From the NCBI GenBank assembly GCA_012845835.1, contig JABAKD010000009.1:11151785-11215784 (forward strand): a stretch of 64,000 bases of DNA, read 5' to 3'. The notes beneath the pieces were generated by a model. The model did no database searches and was not told the DNA's origin. It saw only the letters and a list, made by a program, of their open reading frames with translations. The translations under genes and the position numbers were made by a program. This stretch comes from Undaria pinnatifida (taxonomy: Eukaryota > Sar > Phaeophyceae > Laminariales > Alariaceae). Below are positions 42,155-52,754 of the stretch, piece by piece. Position 1 is the stretch's first letter. Each line of letters starts with the position of its first letter.

Positions 42155-42738
42155 AGGGCTAAGCTCCGCGGGCGGCTGACGCCGCCCGCTACGCTCGCGC
42201 AAGGAAGATTTCAACTAAATGTGAAGGGGCAGAAAGAAGAGGCCCACGATTTAGTTCAATTAACGATTGATCGGTAGTAGTAGTACGGGTGTAATATGGG
42301 AAGAAAAAATCGCGAAGAGGACCGAGATAGAGAATAAAACCAATCAACGGCGAAAGCAAAAAGACGAGTACATACACGTACTACCGGCACCTGGTACCTG
42401 GTAATTCGCCTAATACCTGGTGGTACTCTGTGCGGTTCCAAAGAAATTACAGGGCTCCGCTCCGCGGGCTGCTGACGCCGCCCGCGACGCTCGCGCAAGG
42501 AAGAATGCAACTGAAACATGTAAATGAGGCCGGAAGAAGAGGCCCGTGATTATTTGGTGCGAATAGCGAGTTGATAATAACGCCAAGAGGTGCTTGTGCA
42601 GAGCTAATTGCCCTGCGCTGTGCTGTGTGCTTGTTGATGTCACGTTCTGAACGGCAGTGCGTGTGACATTTGCGGGGGGGTGGGGGGACAGGGGACCGAG
42701 AGAAGACAATCAACTAAAGAAAGCAAAAAGACGAGTAC
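42155..42738 (+). repeat. Compound repeat, copy 2, modules A and B
   Basis: A (42155-42440) carries the hairpin GGGCGGCTGACGCCGCCC. B (42445-42738) carries CTCCGCTCCGCGGGCTGCTG. B breaks off in GACGAGTAC, where the LTR element is inserted, and resumes at 45517. Confidence 0.8.
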
Positions 42739-43140
42739 TGTAATGGAGTGCCCTCCGTAGAAGGATAGCTTTATAGATTCGACGTGAAGCCATGTCATGG
42801 TTGAGGTGAAACCACGTGACTTTAGATGCCACATTCACGTCAAGGCCATCATAGATGGGCGATAATGTAGGTGACGATGATGGGACAAGCAGGACGCCCC
42901 ACATCTCACTACCTGCTCTCTACCAGCTGTACCTGCTATACTTGCTCTGCCCTGCACTACCGTGTGCCAAGGGCCCGTGTTGTCTGTCGTTTAGAGTCCA
43001 ATGAAGAGGAAATAATGTATAAGCTTTTGAGTCTATCCAGCGAGCCATAAGGAGAGACCAAACAAGGGCACCGGAACCCATGAGGAGCACGCTTCCCAAC
43101 ACCGACCAACCACGCATCCCCCACTCGGAGTACCACCACA
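42739..43140 (+). mobile_element. 5' LTR of the 42.7 kb element
   Basis: Starts TGTAATGGAGTGCCCTCCG, ends CGGAGTACCACCACA. Contains GGTTGAGGTGAAACCACGTG and the C/T-rich CTGTACCTGCTATACTTGC run that is expanded in the 16.6 kb relative. Confidence 0.9.
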
Positions 43141-45114
43141 ATTGGCGTCGTCAGCAGGAGGTTCTCTTTGGCCTCTGCCTTTTTGTTTGGTCGTACCGGC
43201 CCCCAAGAGCCCCTTGCTATCGGGCTCCGTTCTAGCTTTGTAGCCAGCGGATCTATTCCCCTGGACCACTTTTTCTTACCTTTTCCTCTGGGCACCCATG
43301 CCCCTACGGTCCGATGACGCGGATCCCCGTCTTGGCTTTGCAGCCAACAGGTCTCCAATTTTTCTTGTTTCTTTTCGGCATACCTGCCCATAGGGTTTAA
43401 CTACATCGGCCTTAATCATGGGTTTACAGCCCATCCTGACTGTGCAGTCCACAGGCCCTCCCCTCTTGGCCCCCGTTTTGCTCTTGGCTTGTTGGCGTAC
43501 TTGTCGCATCGGGCCCACGTTTTGACTCCAATTTGGCTTCGCAGCCCATATAGGTCGTTCCCTGTTGACCCCCTTTCGTGTTGTTTTTTTTTTCGGCGAA
43601 ATCGCTTTCGGAGGTATGCCTTCGCTACGTACCTAGTGTTGCTCGTTTTCTTAACGTAGCCTTTCAAGGTCCCTTTCTACGGACCCTCTTTTTCTTTTTG
43701 TCAGGCTGCAGTACGTTGCTATGACATGATTTGTCTACTTCCTGTTTTCCGTGCATTTTTCTCGGTTACCTTTTTAGGGTTGCTCCACGTTAGCGACCCC
43801 GTGTTCCCGACGTATAGTACCTAGCTGCGGCTTGCTTCATAATGTCTTCTCTGTTCCCTGCGTTCTTTCTGGAGCTAGACACTTCCAGCGCTGCTTCGAG
43901 CGGAACGAGTATCTTCTTGTTGACTCTATTTTTGGCTTGCTTTGTTATGGTTGAATAGCCTCGCTACGTTTGCTGGCATTGTTCCCGTTATTAGTTGGCC
44001 TCTCAAGGTGTCATATGTCGACTCTCTTTCTGGCTTCCGATAGTGCCTCCCGTCTTTCTGGTGTCTACGATTCAGTTTCGTCCTTGTTTGCGTATAGCTT
44101 TGGCTAGGTGACCTCACCACATATTTCTTCCCGTTTTCATGGTACTGGACCCAGATAGCTTTCAAGGGTACTCCACTGTTGCCCCCCGGTTAAGCTTTCC
44201 GGCGTATCACACACGCCTCCAGTACCACCATTTCGGTGTTGTCTGTGCCACTGTTTTAGGTGTTGTCTTTCACTGCGTTTTCGCTATTTGTTTTGGTAGC
44301 CTCGGTTTCCCGTTCTACAGTTTGACCAAGGGCCTTATGCTAGCCTCCTAGGTCCCACATTACGGCCCCTGTGCTTCCGTTACACATCAGCGTACTGGTT
44401 ATTCATAGTTTTGCCTTTCGACCAATGGTCCCACGTCAGCCTTCCAGGTCCAACCTTGCGGACCCTGACATTATTTTAGGCACTGTTTTTTGTTTTCTCT
44501 AGTTTCAGGTTCTTTCTCTTCTGCCTTTCGACCAATGGCCCGACGCTTGCGTACTTCTTCGCGTCTTGGTTGTTTCTCTTCCACCGTCCAACCGATGTCC
44601 CCACGTCGGCTGTCCATGTCCAACGTAGCGGACTCTGATGTTCTGTTAGGCAGTGTTCCTTGATTTCTCTATTATCTTCCGGAGAATGGACCGACCGCCC
44701 GCCCCTTCGGCACTACGCTTCAAGCCGTAAACTTCTCTGGCCTCCACAGCGTGACACGTGTTCCCTTCTTCTCTTCTGACTTGGTTTCCGCGTCTATACC
44801 TTCTTCTTTGGCCCCCTTCGCATCCTTGCGCTCAGTGGCCACGCCCTTCGTGTTTTTGTAGGCCGATTGCTACTGGTATACCGTAGGTACATACCCTTTC
44901 TCGAGCTCTCACGGTTGTGAGCTCCATCATAGGGTTGTATATCTTGCAATGAGGCGTTCAAGCCTCATTTTTACGAGGTGTGGGGGAATCTATAGCCTCA
45001 TTTTCGTTTGTTTCGAATAGCCGCATCTTCGATCCCCTTCCCAATTCTGTATGTTTTCTTGACATCCTTTGATTGGCAGGTGACCTGCATCTACGACTAT
45101 TCAGGGTGGCCTAG

Positions 45115-45516
45115 TGTAATGGAGTGCCCTCCGTAGAAGGATAGCTTTATAGATTCGACGTGAAGCCATGTCATGGTTGAGGTGAAACCACGTGACTTTA
45201 GATGCCACATTCACGTCAAGGCCATCATAGATGGGCGATAATGTAGGTGACGATGATGGGACAAGCAGGACGCCCCACATCTCACCACCTGCTCTCTACC
45301 AGCTGTACCTGCTATACTTGCTCTGCCCTGCACTACCGTGTGCCAAGGGCCCGTGTTGTCTGTCTTTTAGAGTCCAATGAAGAGGAAATAATGTATAAGC
45401 TTTTGAGTCTATCCAGCGAGCCATGAGGAGAGACCAAACAAGGGCACCGGAACCCATGAGGAGCACGCTTCCCAACACCGACCAACCACGCATCCCCCAC
45501 TCGGAGTACCACCACA
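45115..45516 (+). mobile_element. 3' LTR of the 42.7 kb element
   Basis: The same 402 bp as the 5' LTR, about 99% identical. Followed directly by GTACACAACACG, which is compound-repeat sequence. Confidence 0.9.
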
Positions 45517-46350
45517 GTACACAACACGTACATAATAAATCTGGTACCTGCATCACTCCTGGTACTACTACTACTACTATTAATACTACTGCTGCTGCAT
45601 GCTCAAAAGAACGCACAGCGCCGCACGACACAGCACCGCAAAACGAAGGGCAAGGCACGGCACCGCACTGCGCTGCGCTGCCGAGCTATATATAGCCGGG
45701 CTGACCTGAGCTGGGGGTGCATTGTTTGTCATACAACAACGTAATATATATGTACAAACCTGGTTGGTGTAGTATTAGTCTAATAGTGCAGGTACGTGGT
45801 ATGATACTTCGAATGTTACTGGCATGTACTTGTACGAACTAGTAAAAGTACAGCAAAGCATGCAGCATGGCAAAGCACGGCAAAGCACAGCGCTGCGCTC
45901 TGCTGAGCTAGCGCTGCGGTGCGCTGCTGAGCTGAACTGCAGGGCATCGCAGGGCATGGCACTGCACGGCACTGCACGGCGCTGAGCTGATGAGCCAAGC
46001 CGAGATCTCAGCTGACGAAACTTCGTGCGAGTACAAAACAAATAAATGGTTGAAATTAAAGAAAAGCTAAAGCTGGACCGTTCCGCAAGTAATGCACAGG
46101 CGGCAAACTAGCGGCAATGGTAGGAAGTTCAACTTACTACACAAAAAGGAAGAAAAAATCGCGAAAAGTTCAAAACGTGTTGGCAGAAAAACCAAAATTT
46201 GAAGCACCTGAAAAGTCAAGAAACAATTGGCAAAACGAGCAGAAACAAAAATAATAAGGCGGAGCAACAAATCAAAGAAAAGCTGGACCGTCCGACCCCG
46301 GAGATGCCAGGGACGCACCGACCGAGCGCTTTCAGCAAAAATATCTAAGT
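45517..46350 (+). repeat. Compound repeat, copy 2, rest of B, then C and D
   Basis: Continues from 42738 (CACGTACATAATAAATCTGG, then GCTGCATGCTCAAAAGAACGC). Module C runs to about 46040. Module D (46045-46350) has AGAAAAGCTGGACCGT twice, TAGCGGCAATGGTAGGAAGTT and GAGCGCTTTCAGCAAAAATAT at its end. With the LTR element removed, the unit is about 1.4 kb. Confidence 0.8.
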
Positions 46351-46361
46351 AAGTCTATATA

Positions 46362-46512
46362 ATATGGGTAAGGGGAGTCGCCGACCTATATCCTTAATGA
46401 GGGCACACAGCCCGTATCACGCGCGATCGGAGTATCACACACAGCTTGCAAAGATGAGTTTCGACAAAATCTTCGATCTCACAGCTGGAATGTATTTTTA
46501 TTTTTATAATAA
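46362..46512 (+). mobile_element. SPR repeat, 3' portion (46.4 kb)
   Basis: GTAAGGGGAGTCGCCGACCT, ATATCCTTAATGAGGGCACA, CGCGATCGGAGTATCACACA, CAGCTTGCAAAGATGAGTTT, CAAAATCTTCGATCTCACAG and GTATTTTTATTTTTATAATA. The first ~60 bp of the unit are missing. It directly follows module D. Confidence 0.85.
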
Positions 46513-46724
46513 TATGGGTGATCTTTTGCATGATCAAGTCGATCTAGCACTCATAATGATATACCGTGGTATCCCTTGAGAACGCCTCCCCCCCTCAAAA
46601 ACGGCCGGGAATACATGACAACTTTGAGAACGCAGGAGGCGAGCGTTTCTTTCTTTCTTTTTTTTTTGCCCTCCTACCTTTGAGTTCCCCCAGGGGCGTT
46701 ATTTTTTCCAGGGCATTTCACGGA

Positions 46725-47060
46725 TCGGGTCAAATCTCGCGGGTCGGGTCGGGTCGAGTCGGGTCAGGTGACCCGGCCCGACCCGTGAGAATTTCGAGAC
46801 GTCTTGACCCGACCCGACCCGACCCGCGAGAATTTCGAGACAGTCTTGACCTGACCCGACCCCGACCCGCGAGATTTTGAAAACCTTTTGACCCGACCCG
46901 ACCCGACCCGACCCGCGAGATTTTGAAACCTCTTGACCCGACCCGACCCGACCCGAACCGCGAGATCTTGAAGCCTATTGACCCGACCCGACCCGACCCG
47001 CAAGATTTTGAAACCCCCTTGAATGACCCGACCCGCGGGTCGGGTCATGACCCGTGAAAA
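46725..47060. repeat. GACCCG minisatellite with palindromic ends
   Basis: Units of (GACCC)n followed by GCGAGATTTTGAAACC-TCTT, about five degenerate units of 50-60 bp. The left edge (46738-46795) reads GGGTCGGGTCGGGTC then GACCCGGCCCGACCC. The right edge (47025-47053) reads GACCCGACCCGCGGGTCGGG. Each edge is therefore a strong inverted repeat. The SGRV-rich frame through it is an artefact. Confidence 0.75.
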
Positions 47061-47084
47061 GCTCTGATTTTCCAGAGTTAATGT

Positions 47085-47360
47085 TTGGTAATTTTGCCGC
47101 CGTGAAATTACGGCCCTGCTGGTGGGCGGTCCCGGTAATTTCGCGATTTACCGCCATATTGTGTAAGTGCCGCCTACCGCCGAGGTCGTTACCGCCAAAA
47201 AACAAAATACCACATACCGCCAAAAAAGTACCGCCGTATTGCAATACCGGCGAAAAAATGCCACCATAGTTGTAATTACCGCTTACCGCCGAATTAATAC
47301 CGCCAACTCTCGATACCGCCCAAAAAATACCGCCAATTCTTGATACCGCCCAGAAAGTAC
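47085..47360 (+). repeat. TACCGCC-type repeat array, copy 1
   Basis: TACCGCC or TACCGCCAAAAAA words recur every 10-30 bp. A second, independent array is at 52755-53035. It is irregular rather than a strict satellite. Confidence 0.7.
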
Positions 47361-47701
47361 CTCTTCGTGGACGTGTGTGAACGTGTGGACAGAGAGAGCC
47401 CCCACCTGGCCACACCCCTCCGCTCAGGCACCTGTCCACACCACGCCCAGCGTGGTCCAGCGGAGTAATGACTGAGCGGTTTAGATGGGAATACCAATAC
47501 TTCTACTACAAGGGGATTTAGACGAGGCTGGGGATATACCCTAGGAGACTTATTGTTACATAAGTTATCATTTTATACATGAAGGCATTCGATTTATCAT
47601 GTCCTTGCTGTGGTTTCAGGGTGGCAAAGCTTTTCTGCCCTCTCTGTTCGTGCGTTTCGTATGAGGCTGCTCAGTACCGCCAGATGTTTTGGGTTTACGT
47701 T

Positions 47702-48062
47702 AATTGACAATCTGTATGCCCGGCGTAGGGTGGCTCACGGTAAGATTGCTCTCGGTACCCGACGAGGGACCATCACGCGAAGGAGAAGATAAGAAGATAG
47801 AACATATATTAAAGTACCGGAGTCGATTGTCCCGGGGACCACTCTGAACATGCACACCCGAAGGAAACAAGTAGTAGACTGAGCAACAGCAGTAGCACCA
47901 GTACACTGCGCCAAAGGGGGCTCAACTCGAACATATTGAAGATTTGGACCGCCAATTATATCAATTGTTCTATGCTACCATCTCCGTAGATTCTATGCAG
48001 TCATACACATCATACATCAGACTTGTGCGCAGGCATAAACCGACACATAAACCAACATCTAC
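47702..48062 (+). repeat. Duplicated locus G, copy without insertions
   Basis: TTGACAATCTGTATGCCCGG through GAGACCATC-type sequence to ACATAAACCAACAT. It matches 51807-52752 apart from the two insertions there, so it gives the empty-site sequence for both. No gene was recognised in it. Confidence 0.8.
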
Positions 48063-48262
48063 CCTGCCTGTGTGCACGTCATGATAACGTTCATCCAAAG
48101 CGCACCACCCGAACCTTGCCTATTCAAAACAAGGTACATGCCTCCAATATCCCATTTCAATTTCAAAACAATACTGCCTCTGCTCAAAAAACATGAATAT
48201 TGATTTCCAACGCCGTAGCTAGCGGAATGGAACCGCAGTAATCGTAACGGAAATCGCTGATA

Positions 48263-48556
48263 AGAATATGGGCGATCAAGATTGCAGTAGAATTAGTCCG
48301 TGTAAGACCAGAAAGGAAAACTCTCGATTGTGGTTCAAGAAATCAAGCCTAAGATTACCACGAAACCACCTATATTTTACCTCAAATTATCATACTCCCA
48401 AGCTTTCGAAGAATATGGGCGATCAAGATTGCAGTAGAATTAGTCCGTGTAAGACCAGAAAGGAAAACTCTCGATTGTGGTTCAAGAAATCAAGCCTAAG
48501 ATTACCACGAAACCACCTATATTTTACCTCAAATTATCATACTCCCAAGCTTTCGA
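48263..48556 (+). repeat. Exact 147 bp tandem duplication
   Basis: Two head-to-tail copies (48263-48409 and 48410-48556) that look identical base for base, starting AAGAATATGGGCGATC. 147 is divisible by three, so an open frame runs through both (MGDQDCSRISPCKTRKENSR twice). A weak third trace (CCTTCGATCAAGCAAAATTC) lies near 48665. The identity implies a very recent duplication. Confidence 0.85.
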
Positions 48557-50130
48557 TCGAGCAAATTCAATGCTGAAATCAAGATAAAAATACCAGGTAT
48601 CAAATTTCGTCTTCCACTACTCGAAAACACCAATACTGTTCCCCCAAATTAATATGCTTCCAAACCTTCGATCAAGCAAAATTCTGGTGGTATTATTATA
48701 GATACTCCCGTTTTCAACATGCCCCAAGGCAAAATTAAAAATAGTATAACAATAAGTATCAACGCAGACCCGAGTTTGGTTCTCGGACATTGATACGAGC
48801 AAATAGTCAATACTACATTCCTCCTGCTCGTGACAACTGTCACGATAATGCCCACGCCATCCTACATTCCTGCAAACTCAAAAGTACCATCCCCAACTTC
48901 AAACAAAAATGTAAGAGCATCGCCTTCAACTATTATTGCATCAACCAAAATATGAGCCAACATATAACTTCCTCACTCCGGAGTCAAACTCCCTCACTCC
49001 GGAGTCAAGCCACATTTTTGTCCAACCAGTTTCGCTCTGGTTTAGTCCATACCAAGCTCTCATCACGCGTTGGTATTACAGGACACTTTGATTAGGACAT
49101 GTGCTCTTTCAACTAACTATGGAAGCCAGCATTCATCATACCTACCTACTCTCCCTGTTCAAATAAGTCAAGCATCCTGCCAGCTCGACCTCCAATTCAT
49201 ATCACCAAGAGTTCATCGCAAGACTACGGCGGTGGTGACGTCTCCGCGAGCTGAAAAGAATATGTCACGTGGACGATCGATATCGCTTTCCGCCCCACCA
49301 GCTCAAAGAAAGATAAAAATCTCAAATTTCCATGTCAAACGCTCCCAAAAAAAACACACACACAACAACGAACACCCCTTGCACCACGCTATAACACTGA
49401 TGCGGCTAGCCCCCACCGCAAACCTGCGCAATCTACGAAACCCCGTCGCATCTTGAGCGAAAACGGGTAGGTTTACCAAAACAGTAACAAACACGCGCAA
49501 CGTTACTGCGACCGATTAACTCCCCCTCCACTGACTCCATCAAAAGCACGGGCGGGTGGGTGGGAACTTAAACTAGTCTGTATTACACCTTGGACCTGTA
49601 GCTCTGACTCTGCTCCCCTATGCGCTCCGCGTGCAGGTCGTCGCCTACACAGCTGGGCCAGGTGTACCCATTGCTATCGCTCATACGACTATGAATTACC
49701 GCATTGATCTGATTGGTCAAACTTCTTACGTACGTACAAAACCCATATTTTCTCATACTTCGATAATATTCTGCATATTTTGCTCGTACACTACTGCTGT
49801 GCGTTCGTTCGTACATGACGTGTGATCACCTGTGGATAGTACAAGCCTTATATCTACCTACCCTTCCCCCCTGATCACTCGGTTTTGTACGGCATTGGGG
49901 GGGGGGGGGGGTGAACACAATCCTATCACCCACTATTATTGCCCAGAAAATACGTCAATTAACTACGATTCTCATGCCTGGTACCACAGGTGCTGTATTA
50001 ATCCAGGTATAACACCAGACAGGGTTGAAAATTCAGTATTTATTAAAAGTGTGTTTCAAACGCAACCACCTTATCCATCACCTTTCGTTGTTGCGACAAA
50101 AAAAAGAAGCACAGGTGCATATATCATATT
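48557..50130. other. No recognised gene; AT-richer region
   Basis: Base composition differs from the flanks (A/C-rich plus strand). A 128-codon plus frame at 49070-49456 (includes KNMSRGRSISLSAPPAQRKIK) has no recognised relatives. CTCACTCCGGAGTCAA occurs twice at about 48973-49007. A G-run lies at 49899-49911. Confidence 0.35.
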
Positions 50131-50134
50131 ATAA

Positions 50135-50390
50135 AAAATGAAAATACACTCCAGCTGTGAGATCGAAGATTTCGTCGAAACTCATCTTTGCAAGCTGTGT
50201 GTGATACTCCGATCGCGCGTATTACGAGTTGTGCGTCCTCATTAAGGATATAGGTCGGCGACTCCCCTTACAACTACAGTGTAGCTATCAGGGTCAACAG
50301 GATGATTTTAGTCAGTCTGTGCGCGGAAACTATAAAACCCGTTTCTGAGGGGGACAAAATCTGACAGCTGTGAAGGGAAATGTAACCTTT
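50135..50390 (-). mobile_element. SPR repeat with extended end (50.2 kb)
   Basis: Near-identical to the 11.7 kb copy, from AAAATACACTCCAGCTGTGA through CCGTTTCTGAGGGGGACAAA to CTGACAGCTGTGAAGGGAAA, but without its internal duplication. Confidence 0.85.
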
Positions 50391-51420
50391 GATCAAGTGA
50401 ATCTTGTAAGTCGAATAACCGGTGAGGGGGTGGGGCGGAGTTTTGAAGGACGTGGGGGCCTGGTTTTGATCAAAAGCGAGCGGATTTGGAGGAGCGGGGG
50501 GGGGGGGGGGAGAAAGGGGGCAATTTGTGCATGTAAGCTATAAATCCTTTCGAGGGGATAAATCTGACGGTTTTGGCATCAGTATATTATTGGGGGCGGG
50601 GGGGGGGGGTTGGGGCGGGGGGGGGGGGGGGGGGGGCGTGTGGGGCAGCTCAATATGTGCCTGGAAACTATACATTATTTTGAGGGGATAAATGTGACGG
50701 TTTTGGAAATAATACATCAGTTTATCATGTATATCCTGGGGTAAGTCGTACAATCAGTGAGTAAAGAGAGGGTGGAGTGTTCGAGGGGGTGGGGTTGGGA
50801 TGGGTTGGGGGGGAGGTGGGGGGTGTGGGGGCGGGGGGGGGGCGGGGGGGGGAGGAAGGGCTTTAGGTGAGGGGTTTGTTATACGTGTGGTGCTAGGTCT
50901 AGGCGATGGTGCGGGTGATGGGGAAAAAGGGGGCGTTCGAGGCGGGGGGGGGGGGGGGGGACACAGCGGCATGGATGGCTCTCGAAAGATAACGAGGTGA
51001 TATCCTGTGCGTGAAGTGTTTATTAATGTGGCGGATTTCGATATTTGGTGGGGCGTTTGAGTAAGGGAGAGCAAGAGGGGGGGGGGGGGGGGGGGGGGGG
51101 ATTTTTCAGGAGGTTTAGGTCACAAATAATATTCAAATACACTTCGGCTGTGGGATCAAAGATATGTAGCAGTTTGTTTTACGCGTGGTGCTAGGTCTAG
51201 GCGATCGTGCAGGTGGTCGGAAAAGAGGGGGCGTTGGAGGGGGGGGGGGGGGGGGGTTGGGGGAAAAATAATTGAAAACTACGTCATGGATGGTCAGAAA
51301 GACAATGACGTGATATCAACTGCGTATATATAGGTGTTTATTACTCAGGCCGATTTTGATTGTGAGTGGGGCGTTTGGACAAAATAGGCGGAAGGGGGGG
51401 GGAATCGGGGGACGGAGTAT
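50391..51420 (+). repeat. G-rich tandem modules following SPR
   Basis: First, AGGGGATAAAT-TGACGGTTTTGG units (50565, 50685) with AGTATATTATTGGGGG. Then a ~300 bp unit twice (about 50878-51110 and 51179-51410) with GTGGTGCTAGGTCTAGGCGAT, AAAAGGGGGCGTT, G-runs, CATGGATGG, GA-GTGATATC and GTTTATTA. At least six G-runs of 10 or more. Run lengths may be unreliable, and the poly-Pro and poly-Gly frames are artefacts. Confidence 0.7.
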
Positions 51421-51913
51421 ATAATATGTAAACTTTTCCGGCCAACCAAAAAAATATTCACCACCACGACCACGTACCAGGTACCATCTATCAATAGTAT
51501 AGACCGCTAATACACCAAACAATACCATGATATTTTCCAACGACCAGGATCCAAAGTCATGCTTTCGGCAGTGACCATTTTTTCTTGACTCTTTGGAACC
51601 GAGAGAAAATGGTTGATTAGAAAGGAACCAAAGTGCCAACTCGTATTGTAAACTACAGAAAAAATCAGTTTTCAAGATCAAACATCATTTTTTCCCTTTT
51701 TTACGACTGATTCCGATGGGCCATCGACGGCTCCCACCTTGACATGATCCACCACATGATGACCTAGGCAACCTCGCGTACAAGGTACTCCAATATGCTA
51801 GCATAATAATTGACAATCTGTATGCCCGGCGTAGGGTGGCTCACGGGGAGATTGCTCTCGGTACCCGACGAGGGACCATCACGCGGAGGAGAAGATAAGA
51901 AGATATAATATAT

Positions 51914-52128
51914 ATAGTTTCCGCGCACAGACTGACTAAAATCATCCTGTTGACCCTGATAGCTACACTGTAGTAGTTGTAAGGGGAGTCGCCGACCTAT
52001 ATCCTTAATGAGGACACACAACTCGTAATGCGCGCGATCGGAGTATCACACACAGCTTGCAAATATGAGTTTCGACGAAATCTTCGATCTCACAGCTGGA
52101 GTGTATTTTAATTTTTATAATATATATA
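51914..52128 (+). mobile_element. SPR repeat with mapped insertion site (52.0 kb)
   Basis: The core runs from GTTTCCGCGCACAGACTGAC to GGAGTGTATTTTAATTTTT. It is flanked by ATAATATATATA on both sides, and the empty locus at 47.8 kb has a single AT stretch (GAACATATATTAAAG) at that place. This defines a ~210 bp mobile unit with a target-site duplication of about 12 bp, the SINE or LINE style rather than a cut-and-paste element. Confidence 0.85.
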
Positions 52129-52164
52129 TCAAAGTACCGGAGCCCCGGAGGCCACTCTGAACAT

Positions 52165-52539
52165 TGTTAAGGTTATTAGTGGGGTATTAGTCCGTTTGAC
52201 CACTTGCACATGGTTAACCAATAGCTTACCCAAACTAAGCCTTATAACACTCTCCCCCCCTTAAACGGCGGGATAGCAGGTCGGCCGGATACACGGGCGG
52301 ACCTGTCATTTACCCAAGCCGTTTCATTTCCTGGGGATACCAGGGAGAGTGTTTTTCAAGTTCGACATGGGGAAAGTCTGAAAAGTTTATTATTGTGGAT
52401 GGTGGGGATCGAACCCACGACCCAAAAACCCATGGTCCTGCCGACGACGCCATCTGTTAAGGTTATTAGTGGGGTATTAGTCCGTTTGACCACTTGCACA
52501 TGGTTAACCAATAGCTTACCCAAACTAAGCCTTATAACA
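52165..52539 (-). mobile_element. TRIM (miniature LTR element), intact-looking
   Basis: Two identical 85 bp terminal repeats (52165-52249 and 52455-52539), TG...CA, starting TGTTATAAGGCTTAG on the minus strand. They flank 205 bp of interior. ACAT lies on both sides and is present once in the empty copy at 47.85 kb. On the minus strand the interior starts GATGGCGTCGTCGGCAGGAC (probable primer site, cf. TTGGCGTCGTCAGCAGGA in the 42.7 kb element). It ends with TTTAAGGGGGGGAGAG, a good polypurine tract, just before the 3' repeat. Identical ends imply a young insertion. It is non-coding. Confidence 0.9.
52398..52454 (-). other. tRNA-like segment at the primer site of the TRIM
   Basis: 57 nt directly inside the 5' terminal repeat. 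It starts GATGGCG and ends CACCATC, which pair 6 of 7 like an acceptor stem. GTGGGTTCGATCCCCAC forms a perfect T-arm, and TGGCGTCGTCGG fits the A box at 11 of 12 positions. It is about 15 nt too short for a tRNA and lacks a clear anticodon arm, so it is a relic or mimic, not a gene. Confidence 0.5.
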
Positions 52540-52754
52540 ACATGCACACCCGAAGAAAACAAAATAGTAGACTGAGTAACAGCAGTAGCACCAGTACACT
52601 GCGCCAAAGGGGGCTCAACTCGAACATATCGAAGATTGGGACCGCCAATCATATCAATAGTTCTACTCTACCATCTCCGTAGATTCTATGCAGTCATACA
52701 CATCATACATTAGACCTGTGCGCAGGCATAAACCAACACATAAACCAACATACG

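Larger units (their letters stand above)
42739..45516 (+). mobile_element. Non-coding LTR retrotransposon (LARD-like), young
   Basis: Two 402 bp direct repeats (42739-43140 and 45115-45516), both TG...CA, with only about three differences by eye. They are flanked by GTAC (or AGTAC) on both sides. Just inside the 5' LTR is TTGGCGTCGTCAGCAGGA, placed and shaped like a primer-binding site (TGG first). The ~1.97 kb interior has no Gag or Pol; it holds diverged tandem words such as ACCAATGGTCCCACGTCAGCC. The end before the 3' LTR (ATCTACGACTATTCAGGGTGG-CCTAG) resembles the same position in the gypsy fragment at 55.65 kb, which ties it to that lineage. It looks structurally whole but non-autonomous. 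Confidence 0.9.
51807..52752 (+). repeat. Duplicated locus G, copy with two insertions
   Basis: Same 360 bp as 47702-48062, interrupted by an SPR copy (51914-52128) and by a TRIM (52165-52539). It runs directly into the second TACCGCC array. Confidence 0.8.

Noticed and set aside
46764-47048. 94-codon frame with repeated SGRV
   Set aside because: It is the GACCCG minisatellite read in frame.
49070-49456. 128-codon plus frame as a gene
   Set aside because: No recognised similarity, no clear splice or promoter context, and an unusual base composition that lengthens frames by chance. Left unannotated but worth a protein search.
50754-51074. 106-codon minus-strand Pro-rich frame
   Set aside because: Produced by G runs in the tandem modules. 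It is not conserved between the two ~300 bp units.
52398-52454. Genuine tRNA gene
   Set aside because: Only 57 nt, with no anticodon arm, and placed exactly at the primer-site position of a TRIM.
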